The position numbers were made by a program, and so were the translations under genes. A stretch of 13,297 bases of DNA from Chloroflexota bacterium (GTDB lineage Bacteria; Chloroflexota; Limnocylindria; Limnocylindrales; CSP1-4): assembly GCA_021801545.1 (NCBI GenBank), contig JAJYXX010000079.1, positions 1 to 13,297 of the forward strand, written 5' to 3'. Positions 1 through 7,619 of the stretch are shown piece after piece. The notes beneath the pieces are model-generated. The model saw nothing but the letters and a program-made list of their open reading frames with translations. It searched no databases and was not told the origin of the DNA. Within the stretch, counting starts at the first letter, position 1. Every line of letters begins with the position of its first letter.

Positions 1-2
1 GC

Positions 3-854
3 TACACGGCGCTCTACGTGCCGGGTGCCGAAGCGCTCACGCCGCTCGAGTACGGGCGGATCCTCGTCGCGCGCTACCTGCCGGGCTGGCCACTCGTCAT
101 CCTCGTCGCGCTCGGTCTCGGCGCGGCAGCCAGGTCGCGCCGCTGGATCCCGCTCATCGGTCTCGCCGGCTTCGGGGCCGGCGTCATCGTCCTCCTGTTC
201 GGCCTGGCGGCTCGCGGCACGTACATCTCGGCGCGCTACTACGAACCGCTTGGCCTCGTCCTCGCCGCGTCCGCCGCGATCGGGGTGGGCCGCCTGGCGA
301 GTCTCCTTACCCGTCGCGGACGGACGACGACACACCGGGTGGGTCGGCTCGGGCCGGTCCTCGCCGTGGCGACGGCCGCCTTCGTCGCGCTCGTCGTCGG
401 CTGGCCGCCCGCGCCGCTTGAACCGCGCATCGAACGGGAGCTCGGCCTCGTGCGGACGGCGAGCGCGAACCTCCCGGTCTACCTGCCGAAGCTCACCGAG
501 CTGGCGGGTGGCCCGGTCGAGAGCCGTCCTGGGACTGGTCCCGCCGGGGCCCCGCTGCCCGATCCCGGCCGGGTCGCGCTCTTCGTCCCGAGCCTGCTTC
601 GGCCGCGGATCGCGGTCGAGACCGGGGCCTCGCTGGCGCGCCTCGGCGACACGTACGCCTCGTTCCTGGCGCGGCCGGCCTGGCCCGGTCTCCATGCCGG
701 GCAGTGGATCTACCACGACCGGGCAGCCGACCGGCCCGACGCTCTCGATCAGGTCCTCGAGGGCGATCCGCCCGTGCTTGGCCGGGCAAGCGCCGAGATC
801 GAGTTCGTCGACGGTACCCGGGGTGTCCGGATCCTGCGCGTCGCCAGACCGTGA
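3..854 (+). CDS. C-terminal part of a polytopic membrane protein, possibly a GT39/ArnT-like glycosyltransferase (5' partial)
   Basis: The frame is open from the left edge, so the true start lies outside the window; 283 residues are visible before the TGA at 852-854. The first part is strongly hydrophobic, with about four membrane segments: around residues 26-42, 48-67, 77-97 and 114-132. Short Arg-rich loops (RSRRW, TRRGRTTTHR) separate them. A soluble tail of about 150 residues follows, rich in Pro, Gly and Ala, without recognisable catalytic motifs. Several hydrophobic helices followed by a soluble C-terminal domain, with an ARYYEPLG segment at a helix boundary, resemble the C-terminal half of lipid-linked-sugar glycosyltransferases of the PMT/ArnT superfamily. 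The catalytic N-terminal loop of such enzymes would be off-window, so this is a guess. The gene converges on the polyamine operon, with 52 bp between the stop codons. Being a coding, membrane-located protein is firm; the function is not. Confidence 0.6.
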   Translation, partial: YTALYVPGAEALTPLEYGRILVARYLPGWPLVILVALGLGAAARSRRWIPLIGLAGFGAGVIVLLFGLAARGTYISARYYEPLGLVLAASAAIGVGRLASLLTRRGRTTTHRVGRLGPVLAVATAAFVALVVGWPPAPLEPRIERELGLVRTASANLPVYLPKLTELAGGPVESRPGTGPAGAPLPDPGRVALFVPSLLRPRIAVETGASLARLGDTYASFLARPAWPGLHAGQWIYHDRAADRPDALDQVLEGDPPVLGRASAEIEFVDGTRGVRILRVARP

Positions 855-864
855 TCTCCGGTCT

Positions 865-890
865 CGCTCCCTGCCGCTCCCTGCCGCTGC
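865..890. repeat. Short tandem repeat between convergent genes
   Basis: CGCTCCCTGC occurs twice in tandem (865-874, 875-884), followed by a partial third unit CGCTGC. It lies in the 52-bp gap between the membrane protein and the aminotransferase. I see no GC hairpin with a T-run here, so neither converging transcript has an obvious intrinsic terminator in this gap. Confidence 0.6.
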
Positions 891-906
891 CTCGCGGATG
901 GTCCGG

Positions 907-2238
907 TCAGGCGCCGGCGGCCGCCAGGCTCTGGTCGAGGATCGAGAGTGCCTGGTCGACCTCGGCGGCGGTCGTGACGAGCGGCGGGATGATCCGCACG
1001 ACGTTCACGTACGTGCCCGCGGTGAGGACGATCAGGTGGCGCGCCAGTGCCTCGGCCTGAACGCGCTTCGTCACCTCCGAGTTCGGGGTCCGGCCGTCCC
1101 CGACGTCCGGCTTGACGAACTCGAGGGCGAGCATCAGCCCCAGGCCGCGCACGTCGCCGATCGTCCGATACTTGGCCGCGATCGTGCGCAGCCCGGCGAG
1201 GAACTGCGTGCCGCGCGCGCGGGCGTTGTCGACGAGCCCCTCCTGCTCGATGACGTCGAGCGTCGCGTTCGCCGCCGCGCATGAGACGACGTTCCCGCCG
1301 TACGTGCCGCCGTGGGTGCCCGGGGGGAACTTGTCGAGCAGCGAGCGACGAGCGATGATCCCCGACAACGGCAGCCCCGAGGCGATCCCCTTGGCCACGG
1401 TCAGGATGTCCGGCTCGACGCCCCAGTGCTCGACCGCGAACAGCCGGCCGGTCCGGCCGAAGCCGGTCTGGACCTCGTCGGCGATGAGCAGGACCCCATG
1501 CCGGCGGGTGATCTCGCGCAGGCGCGGCAGGAACGTCGGCGGCGGGACGATGTAGCCGCCCTCGCCCAGGACGGGCTCGATGATGATCGCCGCCACGTGC
1601 TCGGGGTAGACGTACTGGTGGAATGTCAGGTCGAGCTGCGCCTCCCAGTCGCAGGTGCACGCCTCGGGCGCGTGTGGCCCGCCCGGGGCCCGGTAGCAGT
1701 ACGGATACGGCGTGTGGTAGACGGAGCCGGGGAGGGGCTCGAAGTGGCCGCGGTAGACGTCCTTGGCGGTCGTGAGGGCCATCGTCTGGCCGGTCCGACC
1801 ATGGTAGCCGTAGCGGAAGCCGATGATCACCGGCCGCCCGGTCGCGATCCGGGCGAGCTTCACCGCAGCCTCGACCGCCTCGGCGCCGCTGTTCGAGAGG
1901 AACGCGCCCCAGTCGTCGCCGGGCAGGAGGCGGGAGAGGCGCTCGTAGAGCCGCAGGCCGGGCTCGTGGTAGACGATGTTCTGCTGGCCGTGGAGGAGCT
2001 TCGCCGCCTGGGCCTGGATGGCGGCCACGACGCGCGGGTGGGCGTGACCGGTATTCGTCACCCCGATCCCGGACGAGTAGTCGAGGTACCGCTCACCCTC
2101 GGGCGTGACGAGCCACGAGCCCTCGCCGTGATCGACGACGATGTTCGTGATCCGGCTCCAGACCGGCGGGATGACGGCGCGGTCCGGGAGCGGCGAACCG
2201 GGGCCGGAGGCGGCGGCGGAAGCGGATGTCTCGATCAT
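907..2238 (-). CDS. Class III PLP-dependent aminotransferase, 4-aminobutyrate/polyamine type (GabT-like)
   Basis: The 443-aa protein has the usual length of class III (GabT/ArgD/PuuE group) aminotransferases. Visible signatures in order: the PLP-phosphate loop SNSGAE at 115-120, the cofactor-ring Asp in ADEVQTGFGRTG (D254), the Schiff-base lysine in VAKG (K283), and GTYGGN at 311-316, which contacts the phosphate across the dimer. Such enzymes move the amino group of GABA, putrescine or another omega-amine to 2-oxoglutarate or pyruvate, in the cytoplasm. The ATG at 2238 has an ideal Shine-Dalgarno sequence, GAGGAGG at 2250-2244 (minus strand), 5 nt upstream. A somewhat unusual Cys-rich stretch (YCYRAPGG...EACTCDW, about 180-198) could be a small lineage-specific loop. 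It is the last gene of the polyamine transport operon, 36 nt after the regulator, which favours an amine or GABA substrate. Exact substrate specificity cannot be read from the sequence; ornithine- or beta-alanine-type activity is possible. Confidence 0.9.
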   Translation of the reverse strand: MIETSASAAASGPGSPLPDRAVIPPVWSRITNIVVDHGEGSWLVTPEGERYLDYSSGIGVTNTGHAHPRVVAAIQAQAAKLLHGQQNIVYHEPGLRLYERLSRLLPGDDWGAFLSNSGAEAVEAAVKLARIATGRPVIIGFRYGYHGRTGQTMALTTAKDVYRGHFEPLPGSVYHTPYPYCYRAPGGPHAPEACTCDWEAQLDLTFHQYVYPEHVAAIIIEPVLGEGGYIVPPPTFLPRLREITRRHGVLLIADEVQTGFGRTGRLFAVEHWGVEPDILTVAKGIASGLPLSGIIARRSLLDKFPPGTHGGTYGGNVVSCAAANATLDVIEQEGLVDNARARGTQFLAGLRTIAAKYRTIGDVRGLGLMLALEFVKPDVGDGRTPNSEVTKRVQAEALARHLIVLTAGTYVNVVRIIPPLVTTAAEVDQALSILDQSLAAAGA

Positions 2239-2274
2239 GTCGGCCTCCTCGGGCTGGTGTGGTGGGACGGGCGG

Positions 2275-3231
2275 TCAGAAGGTGGGCGGGGTGTTGATCC
2301 AGATCAGGCGCGTCTCGCCCGGACCGAGCGCCTGGACGCGGTGGGCGAGCGTCGAGGGAAAGGTGAGGGCGTCGCCCGGGTCGAGCTCGTAGTGCTCGTC
2401 CTCGCCGAGCCAGACCGCGAGCGCGCCGGCGAGCAGGTACATGAACTCCTCCCCCGGGTGCGCGTAGTAGCCCTCGCTCGATGCGCCCGGCTGGAGGACG
2501 AACAGCTGCGACTCGAGTTGCGAGGGCGCGTCGGCGAGCTCTTCGATCCGGATGCCGGTGCCCGCCTCGGTGCTCCGGCGCTCGCCGCAGCGTACGACGC
2601 GACCGGCGGCCAGCCCGGGATCCCGCATGAGCTCGGCGACGTTCGTTCCGTAGGCTGCCGTCAGCCGGCGGAGCGTGGCCAGCGAGACGCCGGTGAGCGA
2701 GCGCTCGAGCGACGAGACGAACGAGACGGACAGCCCGGTTCGCTCGGCCACCTGGCGGAGCGTCAGTCGGCGCGAGATGCGCAGCTCCCGGAGTCGGTCG
2801 GCGAGCTGGACCGAGGCGCCACCCACCGGCTGCGCCGGGCGACTGACCGCCGGTCGCACCGGCTGCGACACCCGACCGGCGATCGGCCGTGCTGCCGGCC
2901 GATCGCCGGTATCGAGACGTCGCACACCAGCCGTCGCGCTGCCGGTCGGGGTCTCGAGGAGGCGACGGATCGCGGCCGCGTTCAGGCCCTCGACCCGGCG
3001 CCAGCGCCGGATCGCGTGCAGGCGGGCCAGGTCGGCCGGGCCGAAGCGGCGCGCCCCACCTCCGGTCCGCAGCGGCCTGACGAGGCCCTGGCGTTCCCAG
3101 AGCCGGATCGCTGAGGGCGAAACGCCGACGACGCTGGCAGCCTCCTCGATCCCGATGAAGCCGATGAGCGTCGCCGTCGGGTCGACCGTGCGACGAGGCG
3201 GTGCGGTCCCGGCAGCGGTCACCGGCCTCAC
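2275..3231 (-). CDS. MerR-XRE-cupin triple-domain transcriptional regulator, probable polyamine-responsive repressor
   Basis: The protein has 318 aa and three domains. Residues 23-93 form a MerR-type winged helix (IEEAASVVGVSPSAIRLWER, then the GGGARRF wing). A Pro/Arg-rich linker follows (about 94-141). Residues 143-202 are an XRE/Cro helix-turn-helix (LTLRQVAERTGLSVSFVSSL). Residues 243-315 are a small cupin barrel (HPGEEFMYLLAGALAV, DPGDALTFPSTLAHRV) that would bind the effector. XRE-cupin proteins such as PuuR regulate putrescine use; the extra N-terminal MerR domain is unusual. The chosen start is GTG 3231, whose GTGA overlaps the stop of the permease gene upstream; GTG 3222 is an alternative and would remove three residues. 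An ATG far upstream in the same frame (3495) lies inside the permease gene and is unlikely. It is the fifth gene of the polyamine operon, so it probably autoregulates through the inverted repeat at 7660-7685. The domain calls are strong; ligand and operator are inferred. Confidence 0.88.
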   Translation of the reverse strand: MRPVTAAGTAPPRRTVDPTATLIGFIGIEEAASVVGVSPSAIRLWERQGLVRPLRTGGGARRFGPADLARLHAIRRWRRVEGLNAAAIRRLLETPTGSATAGVRRLDTGDRPAARPIAGRVSQPVRPAVSRPAQPVGGASVQLADRLRELRISRRLTLRQVAERTGLSVSFVSSLERSLTGVSLATLRRLTAAYGTNVAELMRDPGLAAGRVVRCGERRSTEAGTGIRIEELADAPSQLESQLFVLQPGASSEGYYAHPGEEFMYLLAGALAVWLGEDEHYELDPGDALTFPSTLAHRVQALGPGETRLIWINTPPTF

Positions 3232-4088
3232 CCCGATCGTGAACGGCGCTGGGCGAGGGTCGTGATCCCGACCGAGCCGACGGCCACGACGAAGATCAGC
3301 GTGCCGATGACGTTCACCTGGACCGGGATGCCGATCCGGGCCTTGGCGTAGATGAACAGCGGGAACGTCTGGGTCTTGCCGGCGGTGAAGTTCGTGATCA
3401 CGAAGTCGTCGATCGAGAGACTGAAGGCGAGCAGGGCGGCAGCGATGATGCCGGGCAGGATCAGCGGGAAGGTCACCTTCCAGAACGTCTGCCATTCGTT
3501 GGCGAAGAGGTCCATCGCCGCCTCTTCGAGGTGCCTGGGGAACCCGGCCAGACGCGCCCGGACGGTGACGACGACGTAGCTAATGTTGAACATGATGTGG
3601 GCGAGCAGGATCGTGAAGAAATTGAGCGGGAAGAAAGGCGGACTCCCGATCGAGACGAACATCGTGAGGAGCGACGCACCGAGGACGATCTCCGGGGTCG
3701 CCATCGGCAGGAAGATCAGCGAGTTGGTTGCCCCGCGGCCGCGGAACGAGTAGCGCACGAGGGCCAGGGCCACGAGCGTACCGAGGATCGTGGCGATGAT
3801 CGTCGAGAGGAAGGCGAGGGCGAGGCTCAGCCAGACCGCGTCGCCGAGCCCGGCGACCCCGAGCGGGTTCAGCCAGTACTTGAGCGTGAAGCCCTGCCAG
3901 ACGAAGTTGCTCTTGCCGGCCGGGTTGTTGAAGCTGAAGAGGACGATGATCGCCACCGGCAGGAGCAGGTAGATGACCGCCAGCCCCGTGTAGACGAGGA
4001 GCAGGTAACGGTCGGTCAGGCGCGCCAGGCGACCGCCGGGCCGACCGCCGGGCCGCCGCGCCGCGACCGTTCCGCCCGCTGGCCCCAC
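3228..4088 (-). CDS. potC: Polyamine-type ABC transporter permease, PotC-like
   Basis: The 286-aa inner-membrane permease has about six hydrophobic helices (first about 28-52). It carries a complete EAA cytoplasmic loop at 188-213, EEAAMDLFANEW... continuing to VTFPLILPG, the site where the ATPase subunit docks. The Gly usually found four residues after the last Ala of EAA is replaced by Phe (F195 region). SIDDFVITNFTAG near 225-237 is typical of PotC/YdcV proteins. The GTG start at 4088 lies one base after the TGA of the preceding permease, so translation is probably coupled. No strong Shine-Dalgarno is visible, and the first 25 residues form a Gly/Arg-rich cytoplasmic extension longer than in most PotC proteins. 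The stop overlaps the start of the regulator gene by 4 nt. It forms the membrane channel together with the PotB-like permease. Confidence 0.9.
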   Translation of the reverse strand: MGPAGGTVAARRPGGRPGGRLARLTDRYLLLVYTGLAVIYLLLPVAIIVLFSFNNPAGKSNFVWQGFTLKYWLNPLGVAGLGDAVWLSLALAFLSTIIATILGTLVALALVRYSFRGRGATNSLIFLPMATPEIVLGASLLTMFVSIGSPPFFPLNFFTILLAHIMFNISYVVVTVRARLAGFPRHLEEAAMDLFANEWQTFWKVTFPLILPGIIAAALLAFSLSIDDFVITNFTAGKTQTFPLFIYAKARIGIPVQVNVIGTLIFVVAVGSVGITTLAQRRSRSG

Positions 4089-4089
4089 C

Positions 4090-5106
4090 TCAGACCCGCC
4101 CCGTCGTCGTCAGCTCTTCGGTGCCCAGGATGCGCGCGTAGACCGCGACCACGATGAGGATCGCGGCCATCAGGGTGAAGCTGAGCGCGGAGGCGACCGG
4201 GTAGTCGTTCTGGGTGAGGAACTTGTTCTGAATGACGTTGCCGATCATCCGCGTGTCCGGATTGCCGAGGAACTCGGCGTTCACGTAGTCGCCGATGGCG
4301 GGGATGAACGTCAGGAGCGAACCGGCGAAGACGCCCGGCAACGAGAGCGGGAACGTCACCCGGATGAACGATTCGGAGACGAGGAACCAGCCGACAGCAC
4401 CCCCGATCAGCGCGGCGCCGGCAGCGAGGATCGGCCAGGGCCAGGCGAAGACGATCCCGAGGACCGCCGCCAGACCGCCGGCCACGACGGCGCCCGCGAT
4501 CCCGCCGCCCGGTCGCCAGGGACCGGCGTACAGATCGCGGGCCGCCTCGACGAGCCGGATGTCCACCTTCTCGACGGCGACATAGATCGGCAGGGTCATG
4601 AACGGCAGGAAGTTGTACGTGATCCCGGAGATCACCGCGACCGGCGTCGCCAGGAGCCGGAAGTCCTCGGGCAGGACTCCGAGCTCCTTGATCGGCCCGA
4701 GCAGGATGCCGGTGTCGCCGAGGATGATCTTCCAGCTGATCGTGCGCAGCAGGAAGCTCGTGAAGAAGGGCGCGACGACGAGGAAGAGGAGCAGGTTCTT
4801 GTAGCGCCCGCCCTTGAACGCGATCGTGTAGGCGAGCGGGTAGGCGATCAGGAACGTCAGGACGGTTGCCGCCCCGGCATACACGATCGAGCGCAGGTAC
4901 TGGGGCGCGAACTGGTTGATCGTCTCGGTGTAGTTCGTGTAGTTGGCCAGCGAGAACGTGAAGCCCTTCTCGAGCGACCCGCTCCAGAAGCTCGCAATGA
5001 ACATCTGGAACGCCGGATAGACGTAGAACGCGAGCAGCCACAGGATGCCCGGCGCGAGCAGCGCGTACGGGGCGATCCAGCGGTGGCGCTTGAGGAGCGT
5101 GCCCAT
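4090..5106 (-). CDS. potB: Polyamine-type ABC transporter permease, PotB-like, with an inserted hydrophobic hairpin in the EAA loop
   Basis: The protein has 338 aa, against roughly 280-310 for usual PotB proteins. The N-terminal helix (about 12-32), the TISWKIILGDTGILL segment (122-136) and the C-terminal TFIPAIGDYVNAEFLGNP...MIGNVI part (266-292) are classical PotB/YdcU. The EAA docking loop starts normally (LVEAARDLYAGPW, 185-197). It is then interrupted by about 49 residues (198-246) rich in Gly, Ala and Val that contain two hydrophobic stretches (about 203-221 and 224-243). The second half of the loop, FIRVTFPLSLPG, then resumes. The reading frame is intact, so this is not a frameshift. 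ATG 5106 is preceded by AAGGG as a modest ribosome site. The gene starts 31 nt after the binding-protein gene and ends 1 nt before the PotC-like gene. Confidence 0.9.
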   Translation of the reverse strand: MGTLLKRHRWIAPYALLAPGILWLLAFYVYPAFQMFIASFWSGSLEKGFTFSLANYTNYTETINQFAPQYLRSIVYAGAATVLTFLIAYPLAYTIAFKGGRYKNLLLFLVVAPFFTSFLLRTISWKIILGDTGILLGPIKELGVLPEDFRLLATPVAVISGITYNFLPFMTLPIYVAVEKVDIRLVEAARDLYAGPWRPGGGIAGAVVAGGLAAVLGIVFAWPWPILAAGAALIGGAVGWFLVSESFIRVTFPLSLPGVFAGSLLTFIPAIGDYVNAEFLGNPDTRMIGNVIQNKFLTQNDYPVASALSFTLMAAILIVVAVYARILGTEELTTTGRV

Positions 5107-5137
5107 CCCGGCCCTTGTCGTCTGGGTTGCGTCCGGC

Positions 5138-6382
5138 TCAGCCGACGCCGAGGACCTTGGCGAACTGCTCGTTGAAGTAGGCTTCGTCCTCCTCGCTCAG
5201 CGGGCCGAACACCCGGAGCCGGGCGAGGATGTCGTCGGGCGGGAAGATCAGCTGGTTCTTCGCGATCTCGGGGTCGAGCGCCTTCATCGCCTCCTCGGCC
5301 CCTTTGACCGGGCAGATGTAGTTGACGTACGCCTCGACCTCGGCGGCGATCTCCGGCTGGTAGTAGAAGTCGATGAGCAGCTCGGCCGTCCCCTTGTGGG
5401 CGGCGCCCTTGGGGATCATCTGGTTGTCGGTCCAGAGCATGCCGCCCTCTGAGCCGACGGCGAACTTCAGGCTCGGCTTGTCGATGTGCGCCTGGATCAT
5501 GTCGCCCGACCAGGCCATGACGAGGACCGCGTCGCCGGCCTTGAGGTCCTCGACGTACGAGTTCCCCTTCAGATCGCGGACGATCCCGTCCTTTTTCGCC
5601 TTCTGAAGCGCGGCGACCGCCTTGTCGGCGTCGGCCCGGGTGGGGTTCGCGGGATCGAGCCCGAGGTAGATCATCGCCAGCCCGATCGTGTCGCGCATCT
5701 CGGTCAGGTACTCGGTCTTGCCCTTCCAGCGCGGGTCGGGCGTGAAGAAGACGCTCAGGCTCGTCAGCTCGCCGGTGACCGTCGGGTCGTAGCCGATCCC
5801 GGTCATGCCCGACTGCCACGGCGCGTGGTGCTTCATCTCCGGGTCCCAGGCGAGGCCCCTGTAGACGTCCTTGACGTTGGCCGTGAAGTTCGGCATGTTG
5901 GCCAGGTTGAACTCCTCGACCCAGCCGAGACGGACGAGCTTGACCGCCATCCAGTCGGTCAGGGTGACGACGTCCCAGCCGGTGTCCTGACCGGCCTCGA
6001 GGGGCGGTTTGATCGTGCCGAAGAAGCTCTGGTTGTCCTCGATGACTTCCTGGTAGTTGACCTTCGTGCCGTACTTCGCGGTGAACTTGTCGAGCGTCGG
6101 GTGCTTCGTCTGGTCGTTCGCGTCGACGTCGATGTAGTACGTCCAGTTCGCCCAGTTCACTTCGGCCGAGGGCGTGGCTGCGGCCTCGGCGGTCGCCGTG
6201 GCCGATGGCTCGGCGCTCGCTGGGGTGGGAGCCGACGATTCGCTGGCGCTCGGCGCCGTCGTGGCGGTGCCGCCCGTGCCGCAGGCCGCGAGGAAGGCCG
6301 CGAACCCGGCCATCGTCCCCCCGGCGAGAAGCTGCCGGCGGCTGATCGCCGGCAGGCCCGTTGTCGTTTCCTTGTCGCTCAC
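5138..6382 (-). CDS. potD: Polyamine-type ABC transporter substrate-binding lipoprotein, PotD-like, Tat-exported
   Basis: The mature protein captures the substrate outside the membrane and delivers it to the PotB/PotC pair. Its N-terminus holds a twin-arginine motif, SRRQLL (14-19), a hydrophobic stretch, and a lipobox LAAC with the lipidated Cys at 34. About 42 residues of Ala/Ser/Thr/Pro linker follow before the folded domain, which begins near VNWANWTYYID. That opening, together with EDNQSFFGTI, GWDVVTLTDWMA and GIGYDP, matches bacterial PotD/PotF-like extracellular solute-binding proteins (SBP_bac_8 type). The start was chosen as GTG 6382 because GAGGAGGAG sits 4 nt upstream (6395-6387, minus strand) and places the Tat motif 14 residues in. 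An in-frame ATG at 6433 would add 17 residues before the export signal and overlap the intergenic hairpin. Length is 414 aa. Spermidine versus putrescine or another cationic substrate is not decidable here. Confidence 0.92.
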   Translation of the reverse strand: MSDKETTTGLPAISRRQLLAGGTMAGFAAFLAACGTGGTATTAPSASESSAPTPASAEPSATATAEAAATPSAEVNWANWTYYIDVDANDQTKHPTLDKFTAKYGTKVNYQEVIEDNQSFFGTIKPPLEAGQDTGWDVVTLTDWMAVKLVRLGWVEEFNLANMPNFTANVKDVYRGLAWDPEMKHHAPWQSGMTGIGYDPTVTGELTSLSVFFTPDPRWKGKTEYLTEMRDTIGLAMIYLGLDPANPTRADADKAVAALQKAKKDGIVRDLKGNSYVEDLKAGDAVLVMAWSGDMIQAHIDKPSLKFAVGSEGGMLWTDNQMIPKGAAHKGTAELLIDFYYQPEIAAEVEAYVNYICPVKGAEEAMKALDPEIAKNQLIFPPDDILARLRVFGPLSEEDEAYFNEQFAKVLGVG

Positions 6383-6402
6383 CGAACTCCTCCTCGCATT
6401 GC

Positions 6403-6419
6403 CCCGCCGACCCGGCGGG
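6403..6419 (-). other. Intercistronic GC stem-loop between the ATPase and binding-protein genes
   Basis: CCCGCCG (6403-6409) and CGGCGGG (6413-6419) form a perfect 7-bp stem with a 3-nt loop in the mRNA. It lies about 20 nt upstream of the potD-like start and 23 nt below the potA-like stop. No U-run follows, so it is not a typical intrinsic terminator. A role in mRNA stability or differential expression of the binding protein is plausible but inferred. Confidence 0.5.
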
Positions 6420-6442
6420 ATCTGTCCGGACACCCTGTTCCG

Positions 6443-7585
6443 CTAGAGACCCTGATCTGCCGTCGCCTCCCTGCTCGAGCCCGCCGGCTCGTCGGGCACG
6501 ATGAAGCTGTGCTCCGGCGACCAGGTCAGCTGGACCTCCTCGCCGGGGGCCCACATCTCGGCCCGCGTTGCGCGCTCCACGTTCTGCTCGTAGACGGTGA
6601 CGCGCTTGCCGTCGCGGAGCCCCACGACGTACTGGGTACTGACACCGAGGTACGACGCGTCCCGGATGACACCCTGCAGTCGGTTCGCGTGGGCGGGGCT
6701 CTCGGCCGTCAGCTCGAGAAGCCGGATCTTCTCCGGCCGGACACCGAGCGAGAGCCGACCCGTCAGCCCCTCGACGAGCGAACGCGGCGCCCGGACCGCC
6801 GTGCCGTCCTCGAGGCGGAAGACCGCGTAGCCGTCGGCCGTGCCCTCGGGGCGGGCTGGCAGGAGGTTGCTGACGCCCAGGAAACCGGCCACGAACCGGG
6901 TGGCGGGCCGCTCGTACAGCGATTCTGGATCGCCGAGCTGTTCGTACCGCCCACGGTTCATGACGGCGATCCGATTCGACATCGTCATCGCCTCTTCCTG
7001 ATCGTGGGTCACGTAGACGAACGTGATCCCGACCTCCTCCTGGATCCGCTTCAGCTCGAGCTGCATCTGCTTGCGCAGCTTCAGGTCGAGCGCGCCGAGC
7101 GGCTCGTCGAGGAGGAGGACGGCGGGCCGGTTGATCAGGGCGCGGGCGAGCGCCACGCGCTGTGCCTGGCCGCCGGAGATCTGGGTCGGCTTGCGCTCCT
7201 CGTAGCCGGGCAGCTCGACGAGCCGAAGCATCTCGCTCACCCGGCTCTTGATCTCGTCGCCCCGGGCGCCCCTGCGGCGCAGGCCGAAGGCGACGTTCTC
7301 GAAGATCGTCAGGTGCGGAAAGAGCGCGTAGTTCTGGAAGACGGTGTTCACGTTCCGCCGGTATGGCGGCAGCCAGGTGACATCCTCGCCCTGGAGCTCG
7401 ATCAGCCCCGAGGTCGGCTCCTCGAACCCGCCGATCATCCGCAACGTCGTCGTCTTGCCGCAGCCGGATGGTCCGAGGAGCGAGAAGAACTCGCCGTGCT
7501 CCACCTCGAGATTGATGTGGTCGACCGCCACCACGTCGCCGAAGGTCTTGGTCACGTCGACGAGCCGGACGTCGATATCGGGCAC
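6443..7585 (-). CDS. potA: Polyamine-type ABC transporter ATP-binding protein, PotA-like
   Basis: The 380-aa protein energises import on the cytoplasmic face. In order: Walker A GPSGCGKT (38-45), Q-loop QNYALFPHLT (Q84), signature ISGGQAQR (136-143, with Ile and Ala at positions often Leu and Arg/Gln), Walker B LLLDEP (157-162), D-loop GALD, and switch His in VTHDQEE (H194). After about 240 comes a TOBE-type C-terminal domain (NLLPARPEG, LGVRPEKI, EQNVERAT). Length and layout match PotA/CysA-type subunits. The start was taken as GTG 7585, giving PDIDVRLVDVTKTFG at the N-terminus as is usual. A GAGGAG lies at 7603-7598 (minus strand), a rather long 12 nt upstream. An in-frame ATG at 7720 is unlikely because it would lie upstream of the probable transcription start. 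It is the first gene of the operon, 60 nt before the binding-protein gene. Confidence 0.93.
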   Translation of the reverse strand: MPDIDVRLVDVTKTFGDVVAVDHINLEVEHGEFFSLLGPSGCGKTTTLRMIGGFEEPTSGLIELQGEDVTWLPPYRRNVNTVFQNYALFPHLTIFENVAFGLRRRGARGDEIKSRVSEMLRLVELPGYEERKPTQISGGQAQRVALARALINRPAVLLLDEPLGALDLKLRKQMQLELKRIQEEVGITFVYVTHDQEEAMTMSNRIAVMNRGRYEQLGDPESLYERPATRFVAGFLGVSNLLPARPEGTADGYAVFRLEDGTAVRAPRSLVEGLTGRLSLGVRPEKIRLLELTAESPAHANRLQGVIRDASYLGVSTQYVVGLRDGKRVTVYEQNVERATRAEMWAPGEEVQLTWSPEHSFIVPDEPAGSSREATADQGL

Positions 7586-7619
7586 GGCTGGTGCGTACTC
7601 CTCGCGGCTGCGGGCCGGC

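Noticed and set aside
1312..3114. 600-codon plus-strand open frame opposite the aminotransferase and regulator
   Set aside because: Antisense shadow with Arg/Gly/Asp-rich composition and no motif; the minus-strand genes are well supported.
2275..3495. Longer 406-aa version of the regulator starting at 3495
   Set aside because: It would overlap 268 nt of the PotC-like gene in another frame, and the extra part reads as low-complexity Arg/Asp/His-rich shadow sequence. The GTGA overlap start at 3231 is far more plausible.
5126..5131. Single GTTGCG half-site between the binding-protein and PotB-like genes
   Set aside because: A lone six-base match resembling the operator half-site; similar matches occur inside mrp and the ATPase gene, so it is not evidence for a second operator.
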